Source: Myxococcales bacterium (GTDB lineage Bacteria > Myxococcota_A > Bradymonadia > Bradymonadales > GCA-2716585). From it: a DNA stretch of 49,913 bases. The notes under the pieces were generated by a model. The model made no database searches, was not told where the DNA came from, and saw nothing but the letters and a program-made list of their open reading frames with translations. The stretch is from the NCBI GenBank assembly GCA_002716585.1, contig PBBL01000012.1, forward strand, positions 1 to 49,913. The letters run 5' to 3'. The translations under genes and the position numbers were made by a program. Shown here piece by piece: positions 17,751 through 25,428 of the stretch; the stretch's first letter is position 1, and the number at the start of each line of letters is the position of its first letter.

Positions 17751-18952
17751 GAGGCCACTCGCCCACGCCCGCGATCCTCGCCGGGGCGCTGGTTCTGGTG
17801 GTCTACGCCGCGGACGCGACGGCGCAGACCACCTACCACGTCCGCACGGACGGGCTGTTCGGCGCACGCCCCGGGATGGCGCTGGTGACCCTCCAGACCG
17901 ACGCGGCGCCCCACCCCTGGCTGTCGGCCGAGGCGATGGTCTGGACCGGGCTCGAAGGCGACCTCTCCAACGACCTGGAGGCGGACGCGCTGGTGATGGT
18001 GGTCCGCGCCCGGGACCCCGAGGGTCGCGGGGAGATGAAGCTGGGGCGGTTCGTGCTCGGCCTGGGGGCGCTGCGCCCGATTCACATCGACGGCGCCTAT
18101 GGTCGGGTGAACCTGCCGCTGAAGCTGTCGCTCGAAGCCTACGCGGGCTCCCCCGTCATCCCCCGCTGGTGGAGCGACGACCGCTCCTACGACTGGGCCG
18201 CCGGGACGCGGGTGTCTCGCCGCCTCGGCGACTGGGGCTCGGTGGGGCTCGCCTACGCCCACCGCCGCGACTACGGCGAGCTGGCAGACGAGGAGATCGG
18301 CCTGGACGCAGGCGGGGCGCTCTCGGATCACGTGGACCTGAACGGCAAGGTCTCCTGGGACCTGATCACGCCAGGGATCTCCGAGGCGCACGCCGCGGCG
18401 GTGTACCGCGACACAGGTTGGCGCGCCGAGCTGTTCGGGTGGCAGCGCTCCGCGTCGCGGATCCTCCCAGCCACGTCTCTGTTCGCGGCGCTGGGCGACG
18501 AGACGTCGCGACGCGTCGGGTTGAGCGGTGAGTGGCGCGTCGCGCCTCGCCTGGACCTTGGGACGACCACCGCGACCCAGATCGTGGGCGACGACTTTCG
18601 TGAGGCGCTGGCGCTCAGCGCGCGGCTGCGCCTCGACCCGTTGGGGGAGAGCCTCGTCGGGCTGGAGGCGCGCCGCGAGGGCTCCGAGGAGGGCGGCTGG
18701 ACCGGGGCGCGGACGATGGCTCGCCTGGCGCTCACCGAGGCGGTGACGCTCGCGGGCGACGTGGAGGTCGCGCTCGCGGACGAGCCGGGCGATCGGGGCG
18801 CGGTCTGGCCGTGGGGGACGGTGGCGCTGGGCTGGGACTTCAGGCCCGGGGGGGAGCTGGCGGGGACCGTGCAGGCCAGCGGCTCGCCCGAGTACCAGCG
18901 CCGCCTCGTCGGGCTCGTCCGGTTGACCCATCGACTGGGGAGCGAGCCATGA
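17747..18952 (+). CDS. predicted outer-membrane beta-barrel protein of the electron conduit
   Basis: A 401-residue protein with a signal peptide (cleavage likely after ADATAQ). It then shows alternating short amphipathic strands with many Gly, Trp, Tyr and Arg residues (for example LKLSLEAYAG, GSVGLAYAHRRDYGEL, WRAELFGWQRSA, GTVALGWDF), typical of a 16- to 20-strand barrel. No heme motif. It is embedded between the membrane cytochrome and two multiheme proteins and coupled by ATGA overlaps on both sides. The likely role is the outer-membrane sheath through which a cytochrome passes electrons, as in MtrB or the porin-cytochrome complexes. I see no direct MtrB sequence signature such as an N-terminal CxxC, so homology is not claimed. 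Confidence 0.7.
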   Translation: MRGHSPTPAILAGALVLVVYAADATAQTTYHVRTDGLFGARPGMALVTLQTDAAPHPWLSAEAMVWTGLEGDLSNDLEADALVMVVRARDPEGRGEMKLGRFVLGLGALRPIHIDGAYGRVNLPLKLSLEAYAGSPVIPRWWSDDRSYDWAAGTRVSRRLGDWGSVGLAYAHRRDYGELADEEIGLDAGGALSDHVDLNGKVSWDLITPGISEAHAAAVYRDTGWRAELFGWQRSASRILPATSLFAALGDETSRRVGLSGEWRVAPRLDLGTTTATQIVGDDFREALALSARLRLDPLGESLVGLEARREGSEEGGWTGARTMARLALTEAVTLAGDVEVALADEPGDRGAVWPWGTVALGWDFRPGGELAGTVQASGSPEYQRRLVGLVRLTHRLGSEP

Positions 18953-19980
18953 GGCAGCGGATCCACATCGCGCTCCTGGGGCTCGTGGTGGTGGCCACGA
19001 CCGCCGCCTGCGCCCACCTGCTTGGCCTGCACGACGCGCAGCTGGGGAAGTTCGCCCACCGCGCCCACGTCCTGGAGGGGATCTCCTGCGTCACCTGCCA
19101 CAGCGGGATGCAGGAGGTCGGCGAGCGCGGCCCGCTGCACCTCCCGACCCAGGAGAGGTGCTTGAGCTGCCACGGTGAGCCACACGACGAGCGGCCCTGC
19201 CTCGGGTGCCACTCGGACGCGACGACGCAGATGCGGGTGGCCCTCAACCGCGAGCACCTGCTGTTCCGACACGATCAGCACCTGGAGCGCAACCCGGGGC
19301 AGTGCGTGCGCTGCCACACCGGGGTGGCGCGTGACAACGAGTCGCTCGCGGCGCCGATGGCCGCCTGCTTCAGCTGCCACCCCCACGAGGATCAGTTCGC
19401 GATCCGCGACTGCGACGGGTGCCACGTCGATCTGCGCACGGAGGGTTCGGTGCCCTCGGAGCACTTCGTGCATGATCTGGACTTCATCCGGCGCCACGGG
19501 GTCCAGGCGTCCAGCGCGATGGATCTGTGCGCCTCCTGCCACCAGGAGCGGTTCTGCGCCGACTGCCACGGCGTGACCGTGCCGACGCTGCCGACACGGA
19601 TGCGCTTCGACGAGCCGTTTCGAAACCGGCTCCACCAGGCGGGGTTCATGGCGCGTCACGCCCACGAGGCGCAGACCAACAAGGGGCTGTGCAGCACGTG
19701 CCACGCCGAGCAGTTCTGTGTCACCTGCCACCAGGGCCGCGGCGTGCATGCGCTCGCCGACGGCGCCCTCAACCCGCACCCGGCGGGGTGGCTCGACCGC
19801 CACGGCCCGGCGGCGCGGCGCGACCCGGTGGGGTGCGCCTCGTGCCACGGCGGCGGCGGTGAGCAGCTGTGCGTCGGCTGCCACCGCGTCGGGAGCGCCG
19901 GGGGCAGCATTCACCCTCCTGGCTGGACGAGCCGCAAGCGCCGCTCGGACATGCCCTGCCGCCTGTGTCACGTGCCATGA
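18949..19980 (+). CDS. exported 13-heme c-type cytochrome
   Basis: A 343-residue protein with an N-terminal signal ending TTAAC (Cys21; a weak lipobox, so it may be either lipidated or soluble). It has thirteen CxxCH motifs: CVTCH, CLSCH, CLGCH, CVRCH, CFSCH, CDGCH, CASCH, CADCH, CSTCH, CVTCH, CASCH, CVGCH, CRLCH, about one per 25 residues. Many extra histidines (KFAHRAH, REHLLFRHDQH, EHFVHDLDF) can serve as distal ligands. Heme density and place after the barrel gene suggest the MtrA-like plug of the porin-cytochrome conduit (MtrA itself has ten hemes). It overlaps both neighbours by 4 bases. Confidence 0.85.
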   Translation: MRQRIHIALLGLVVVATTAACAHLLGLHDAQLGKFAHRAHVLEGISCVTCHSGMQEVGERGPLHLPTQERCLSCHGEPHDERPCLGCHSDATTQMRVALNREHLLFRHDQHLERNPGQCVRCHTGVARDNESLAAPMAACFSCHPHEDQFAIRDCDGCHVDLRTEGSVPSEHFVHDLDFIRRHGVQASSAMDLCASCHQERFCADCHGVTVPTLPTRMRFDEPFRNRLHQAGFMARHAHEAQTNKGLCSTCHAEQFCVTCHQGRGVHALADGALNPHPAGWLDRHGPAARRDPVGCASCHGGGGEQLCVGCHRVGSAGGSIHPPGWTSRKRRSDMPCRLCHVP

Positions 19981-21578
19981 GCAAGACGACGAAAATCGCT
20001 CTGACCGTGGCGCTCGTCGGCGCCGCCCTGCTCGCGCTCGCCGCGTGGGGGATCATGAAGGCCGTCGAGCTGCGCGAGGCGAGCGCCCCGGTCGAGTCGA
20101 CCAGCTACGTCCCGGCGCAGTTCAAGCGGCTGCGCGACTCCCCGGGGCACGTCAACCACGGCGACGCCAACGTCCCGTGCCGCGCCTGCCACAACCTCGA
20201 CGGCGAGGAGATCCGTGGGCCGAAGCAGGACGCCTGCGTGGGGTGCCACGAGGGCATCGAGACGGAGATACATGAGGCGGCGCGGGGCCAAGGCAACCCC
20301 GGCTGCCAGAGCTGCCACCTGTTCACCCCCGGAGAGGCCAACCCGGCGAAGTCCTGCCTCGGGTGCCACAGCGAGGTGGCGGACGCCAAAGGGGAGCCGC
20401 CTCGCATCGGCGCCCACGCGGGGGTCGCCTGCCTGACCTGCCACCGGCAGCACGAGACCGCGGCGCCCACCCCCGGCGACTGCGCCACGAGCGGCTGCCA
20501 CGACGCGGTCACCAGCCGCCACGGCGACCGGGAGGGGGCCGGGCAGTGCCTCCAGTGCCACGCCGTGCACGAGGGGGCCGGGCGCGCCAGCCAGAAGTGC
20601 GCCGCGTGCCACTCCAAGAGCGCCCACGTCACGACGCTCGTCCCAGACAGCGCGATCTTCGAGGGTGGCCACGACGCCTGCACGAGCTGCCACAGCGACC
20701 ACGCGTTCGACAAGGCGGCGGTCAAGGGCTGCACGGACGGGTGCCACACCAACGTGCGCTCCTCGGTGGCGAAGGGGGCGCACACGGCCTGCGCCTCATG
20801 CCACGCGCCGCACAACGTCAAGACCGCGACGCGCAGCTGCTCCAAGGGCGGCTGCCACGCCGAGGTGAAGCACGAGCACCCGCAGCGCCAGTGCACCGCC
20901 TGCCACCAGCCCCACTCGGGCGACGTGGCGCGGCCATGCGCGGGGTGCCACGAGGAGGTGGCGGCGAGCGCCCCCCACGCCAGCGAGCTGAGCTGCGAGC
21001 GCTGCCACAGCACCCACCAGGCGCGCCGCAGCGTCCAGGGGGCGCAGCTCTGCGTGCGGTGCCACGGCGCGCAGGCCCGCGAGGCGCAGGCGAACGCCGG
21101 GCACGCCAACTGCCAGTTCTGCCACGCGGCGTCCACCGGGCACGACTCCAGCCAGCCGCCGCGCGGCTGCGCCTCGTGCCACGCCGAGCAGCAGCGGAGC
21201 GCCCCCAAGGGGCACCAGCCGTGCAAGAGCTGCCACGTGACCCACAGCGGCGCGCTCCGCCCCCGCGCGAGCGACTGCGCGAGCTGTCACACGCGCCAGG
21301 CGCGCTCCCACCACGGCGGGGCGACCTGCGGCTCCTGCCACCGCCCGCATGGCCCGGGAGGCGTCGCCGCGCCGCCCTCGTGCACCTCGTGCCACACCGC
21401 GAGGCTGCCCGGGCTGCACCGGATCAAGGACCACGGCGGCGGCTGCGGGCGCTGCCACACGGCGCACGGCGCGACCCCCGCACCGACCCGCGCGGCCTGC
21501 CTCTCGTGCCACAAAGACAAATCGAATCATGAACCTACCGCCAAGCGCTGCACAGGGTGTCACGTGTTCGGTGAGTGA
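19977..21578 (+). CDS. membrane-anchored cytochrome with 25 heme-binding motifs
   Basis: A 533-residue protein: one N-terminal membrane segment (residues about 7-28) without a lipobox, then a cytochrome domain. It has 22 canonical CxxCH motifs and three expanded ones (CATSGCH, CTDGCH, CSKGGCH), about one heme per 20 residues. Many sites are followed by a nearby His (CHAPH, CHQPH, CHRPH), a pattern typical of cytochrome c3/c7-type repeats. Such density implies a linear heme wire with little other fold. It is probably inner-membrane anchored and periplasm-spanning. It is the last gene of the operon, coupled to the 13-heme gene by an ATGA overlap. The C-terminal half becomes richer in Gly, Pro and Ala. 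Confidence 0.88.
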   Translation: MSKTTKIALTVALVGAALLALAAWGIMKAVELREASAPVESTSYVPAQFKRLRDSPGHVNHGDANVPCRACHNLDGEEIRGPKQDACVGCHEGIETEIHEAARGQGNPGCQSCHLFTPGEANPAKSCLGCHSEVADAKGEPPRIGAHAGVACLTCHRQHETAAPTPGDCATSGCHDAVTSRHGDREGAGQCLQCHAVHEGAGRASQKCAACHSKSAHVTTLVPDSAIFEGGHDACTSCHSDHAFDKAAVKGCTDGCHTNVRSSVAKGAHTACASCHAPHNVKTATRSCSKGGCHAEVKHEHPQRQCTACHQPHSGDVARPCAGCHEEVAASAPHASELSCERCHSTHQARRSVQGAQLCVRCHGAQAREAQANAGHANCQFCHAASTGHDSSQPPRGCASCHAEQQRSAPKGHQPCKSCHVTHSGALRPRASDCASCHTRQARSHHGGATCGSCHRPHGPGGVAAPPSCTSCHTARLPGLHRIKDHGGGCGRCHTAHGATPAPTRAACLSCHKDKSNHEPTAKRCTGCHVFGE

Positions 21579-21590
21579 TGCCGGGTCAGG

Positions 21591-21620
21591 TTGCAAATCG
21601 GAGCCCAGGTGACCTATCCT
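21591..21620 (+). promoter_or_regulatory. candidate sigma-70 promoter of the signalling operon
   Basis: TTGCAA at 21591-21596 and TATCCT at 21615-21620 are 18 bases apart, 82 bases before the kinase ATG. Each box matches the consensus in 4 of 6 positions. No terminator is visible between the cytochrome operon and this point, so read-through is possible. Confidence 0.4.
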
Positions 21621-21701
21621 GCGCCCTACGCAAGGCCACGCGTCCAGCCGTGCACGAACACAGACCCAGACAGGTTTCAGGCGTTGTCTACAGTCCACCC
21701 C

Positions 21702-23847
21702 ATGACAACTCAGCAGCGGTTGATCGCCGGGCGCTACGCGCTGCGCCAGCGCACCCGGAGCATCCTCCTGGGCGCCCTGTATGAGGCGGACGATCAGGAG
21801 GGCGGTGAGACGGTTGAGGTCGCGCTGTTCGAGGGGCTGCCGTCGCAGGCGACGCGGCAGGCGGTGGCGGCGTTTGAGCGGCAGCTGGAGCGGGCGTCGG
21901 AGCTGCCGGACCGCCACGTCATCACGGCGAGCGAGGTCGCCCGGTGCGCCGACACGGGGCTGCTGTACGCGGTGCGGCGCTGGGCGCCGAAGGCGATGAC
22001 GCTGGCGGAGGTGGTGGAGGAGGTGGGGCCGCTGCGCCCGAGCGTCGCGGCGCGGCTGGTCGGGCAGGCCTGCCGAGGACTGATGGCCGCCCACGCCGCG
22101 GGCTGCTTCCACGGCGACCTCCGCCCGGAGAACCTGATCCTGGAGGAGGAGTCCGGGGCGGTGTCGGTGCGCCTCGACGGCTTCGGGCAGGGGCGGGTGT
22201 TGATGGCCCGGGCCTACCTGCGCGAGAACGGGCGCGCCCTCGGTGATCCGATGTGGCAGCCGCCCGAGTGGATCGTGGAGTCACCTCCGCGCCGACGAGG
22301 CGGTGGACGTCTGGGGGCTCGGGGCCTGCCTCTACACGGCGCTCTGCGGCTCCCCTCCAACGGTCGCCGAGTCCGAGAACGAGGCCTCCGACCCCTACGC
22401 CGGGCTTCAGACGACGCTGCTTCAGGAGAGCGCGCCCTGGGTGCCGCGCCGCATGGCCGAGATCGTCCACGGCGCGCTGCTGGCGATGCCCGCGTCGCGC
22501 TGTCCAGGCGCCGACGAGCTGCTGGAGGCGCTCCAGAGCCGCACCGGGGGGAGCCTCAAGCTGCGCTGGCAGATGCTCCAGACCCCGTTGAGCGAGGAGG
22601 CGCGCCAGCAGCGCAGCAGCCGCATGGACCGGGCCACCTCCTGGGCGTCCGTCATGGCGCCGGAGGACGCGTCCGACGAGGAGGACGACGCGCTGCTGGG
22701 CCAGGTGCTGGGGCAGCGCTACAAGATCGTGCGGCTGCTGGGGCGCGGCGGGATGGGGGCGGTGTACGAGGCCCACGACGGCGCGCTGCGCTGCGCCATC
22801 AAGGTCGTCCGCCCCGATCGGATGGAGGACGAGGAGCTGGTGGCGCGCTTCGTGCGCGAGGCTCGGGCCAACATGTCGCTCGACAACGCGCACGTGGTCA
22901 AGGTCCTCGGGGCCGCGGTGGACCCGGGCAGCGAGCACCTGTTCATCGCGATGGAGATGTTGCAGGGGCGCGACCTGGCGGGGCACATCAAGGCGCTCGG
23001 GCCGTTGGACGCCCCACCGGTCGTGGCGCTGTTCATCCAGGCCTGCGAGGGGCTCGCGGCGGCCCACGCCAAGGGGATCATCCACCGAGACGTCAAGCCC
23101 GCCAACATCTTCCTGCACCAGACCTTCAGCGGCGAGCTGGTGACCAAGCTGGTGGACTTCGGGATCGCCAAGGCGAGCCTGCTGGCGACCATGGGCGCGG
23201 CGCCCGACCTGACCAAGACCGGCGGGATGCTCGGCTCGCCGCTCTACATGTCCCCCGAGCAGGTGCGCGGCGCCAAGCGGGTGACCCCCCAGACCGACGT
23301 CTGGAGCCTGGCCGCCTCGCTCTACGAGGCGCTCTCCAGTCAGCGCTTGTGGGACGACGCGCCTCACCTGGGCGCGCTGGCGATCACGATCTGCACGACC
23401 GACCCACCCCGGCTGAGCGAACACGCCCCCTGGCTCCCCGAGGGCCTGGTGGGCGTGATCCACCGCGGGCTGGAGCGGGACTTGAGCGAGCGGTGGCCCA
23501 GCGTGACGGCGTTCGCCGACGCGCTCAGGCCCTTCACCCGCGAGATCACGCGGGTCGAGCCGCGCTGGCTCCGCCCGGCGGTGCGGAGCGGCGAGGGCTA
23601 CAACGACTATGTGTCGACCGAGGCTGACACCGAGCAGCTCATCCTGGACGCGGCGGCGGTGGACGCGCTCACCGCGGCCTCGGAGCGGCTCCCCGGGGAG
23701 GTGACGGTGGTGGACCACGACTCGACGATCGTGGTCTCGCCCCGCTCGCAGACCCCCACCTGGTTGACCGCGGCGCTGATCGGGCTCGGACTGGCGGTGA
23801 TCGGCGTGCTCGCGGCGGCGATCTGGTGGATGACGACTCAACCTTAG
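21702..23847 (+). CDS. tandem pseudokinase - Ser/Thr protein kinase, frameshifted
   Basis: Read as one gene of 714 residues with a +1 shift at base 22281 (skipping that T joins ...EWIVE to HLRADEAVDVWG...). The first domain (residues about 9-285) is a Hanks-type fold without key residues: no Gly-rich loop, VALF instead of VAIK, HGDLRPEN with Asp139 kept, and GFG instead of DFG. The second domain is complete: LGRGGMGAVYEA, CAIK with Lys367, HRDVKPAN with Asp463, DFG with Asp485, GSPLYMSPEQ. A C-terminal membrane segment (residues about 688-710) ends the protein. If the shift is real, an active kinase could still start at GTG 22243. It opens the partner-switching operon, with the next gene 16 bases on, and probably phosphorylates its members. 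Confidence 0.75.
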
Positions 23848-23863
23848 GCGGGGGTGAACGACC

Positions 23864-24271
23864 ATGACGATCATCGCGACGCGGTTTGACGTGCGCGGCC
23901 TGCGCGACAGCTGGTCCCATTGCAGCCAGGCGGCCAACTACCTGGCCCGCTACGCCGCGTCAGACAACTTCGACCCGGAGCGTCAGGCCACGGTGCTGTC
24001 TGAACTGCTCAACGAGGTGTTGGAGTTTGCCTTCGAGATCGCCGATGACGGTGAGGTGGAGATCGCGTTGAGCCGCGACCCGGGAGGCGCCCTCACCCTC
24101 CAGGCGCGCATTCCAGGGAACAGGGCACCCGAGCCCGATGACCTGGGCGCTGGCGTCTGCGCCGCCGCCGCGCTGCACGACGCGACGCTCCGGGGCGTCG
24201 CGCAGGCCGGGCTGGTTGAGGTGACGCTGCGTCTGCCCGCGGCGTCTGAGCAGGAGGAGGTGGCGCCATGA
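23864..24271 (+). CDS. HATPase-like regulatory protein
   Basis: A 135-residue protein. The segment SELLNEVLEF at residues 46-55 looks like the N-box of a GHKL ATPase, as in anti-sigma factor kinases and DUF6272-type regulators, and a short GAGVCAAA segment could be a G-box remnant. It resembles in outline the longer protein at 27778-28350. Probably an ATP-binding switch partner of the STAS proteins in this operon. Its stop overlaps the ATG of the next gene (ATGA). Assignment is from motif and context only. Confidence 0.6.
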   Translation: MTIIATRFDVRGLRDSWSHCSQAANYLARYAASDNFDPERQATVLSELLNEVLEFAFEIADDGEVEIALSRDPGGALTLQARIPGNRAPEPDDLGAGVCAAAALHDATLRGVAQAGLVEVTLRLPAASEQEEVAP

Positions 24272-25428
24272 GCGCGAGCGGATACACATTCGTGACCAAC
24301 GCGGCGCACCAGGAGGTCGTCATCGCGGGCGAGCTGCGGCCCCGCGCCGCCGCCGAGCTGCGCGCCGTCCTCGACGGCATCAAGGCCGCCGCCGCCGCCG
24401 CGCAGGGGACGCTCTACGTCGACCTCAAGCGGCTGCGCTACCTCAACCACCGCGGCTTCCAGGCCCTCGTGGAGACGCTCCAGGCGCTCGGCGCCGAGCA
24501 CCCGGGGCTGACGATCAAGGTCATCACCACCAGCGTCGTCCCGGGCGCGCGCCGTCGCTTCTCCGAGGCGACGGCGTCGCTCCCCCACGTCGTCGTCGAG
24601 CAGTACGACGACGACTTCTACCAGAGCCAGGGCTTCGTCGAGAACGCCGACCGCATCCCGTTCCTCCAGTCCCAGACCCGCATCATCTGGGAGCATGAGC
24701 GCGAGGTGCTCCCGCGCCACGGGCTGCGCGAGGGGATGGCGATGGCGGACATCTGTTGCGGCATCGGCGACTTCGCCGCGCTGGTCGCCCGCGAGTTCTC
24801 GCCCGAGAAGCTGGTGGCGATCGACCACTCCAAGCCGTTCATCGCCTTCGCCACGCGGCGCGCTCGCGAGATGGGGCTGTCTGGCGTCGAGTACCAGTAC
24901 GGCGACGCGGCCAGCCTCCTGCTGCCCGACGACCGCTTTGACTTCGTCTCCTGCCGCCTCTCGCTCCAGATCTTCGATCAGCCCCAGGCGATCTTGCAGG
25001 AGCTGATGCGGATCTGCCGCCCGGGGGGCCGCGTCTACCTGACGACCGAGTCCATGCAGCGCATCCACGGCTACCCGCGCCCCGACTCGATCGGCTGGTC
25101 GTACGGCGAGCTGTCGCGGATGTGCGTCGAGCTGGGGATGGACCTGGAGTTCGGCCCGAAGATGGTCTCCGCCATGCACGACGCCGGGCTCGACGACATC
25201 CGCTTTGAGCTGATCACGCTGCACAACCGCAACACCTCGCCGGAGCGATTCGCCGAGGTGGTGGCGAGCTGGAAGGAGAAGCTGGTGGATGACCTGGTCG
25301 TGGCGACGGGCATGAGCGACGCGGACCGCCAGCGGCTCCACCGCGGGCTTCAAGACCACGTGGAGGCGATCAGGTCGGAGCGCGGCTTCGGGTGTTGGCC
25401 CATCTATGTCGCGTCAGGGAGGGTCTGA
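24268..25428 (+). CDS. STAS-like domain fused to SAM methyltransferase
   Basis: A 386-residue protein. Residues about 5-110 have the pattern of a STAS / slr1659-type domain (TLYVDLKRLRYLNHRGFQAL). Residues about 130-350 are a class I methyltransferase with motif I ADICCGIGDFAAL at 160-172, the acidic loop VAIDHS and a motif II-like FDFVSCRLS, then RICRPGGRVYLTT. In partner-switching STAS proteins a Ser is phosphorylated at a D/N-S-S-G motif; here that position reads NHRG, so this STAS unit cannot be phosphorylated there. The fusion suggests that binding of a HATPase partner controls a methyltransferase. The methyl acceptor is unknown. Coupled to both neighbours by overlaps. Confidence 0.75.
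   Translation: MSASGYTFVTNAAHQEVVIAGELRPRAAAELRAVLDGIKAAAAAAQGTLYVDLKRLRYLNHRGFQALVETLQALGAEHPGLTIKVITTSVVPGARRRFSEATASLPHVVVEQYDDDFYQSQGFVENADRIPFLQSQTRIIWEHEREVLPRHGLREGMAMADICCGIGDFAALVAREFSPEKLVAIDHSKPFIAFATRRAREMGLSGVEYQYGDAASLLLPDDRFDFVSCRLSLQIFDQPQAILQELMRICRPGGRVYLTTESMQRIHGYPRPDSIGWSYGELSRMCVELGMDLEFGPKMVSAMHDAGLDDIRFELITLHNRNTSPERFAEVVASWKEKLVDDLVVATGMSDADRQRLHRGLQDHVEAIRSERGFGCWPIYVASGRV

Noticed and set aside
13125..21578. Idea that the cytochrome operon encodes a nitrite or hydroxylamine reductase system
   Set aside because: No CxxCK site or catalytic domain of NrfA/HAO type was seen. The barrel gene, collagen-tailed lipoproteins and heme number fit a conduit better.
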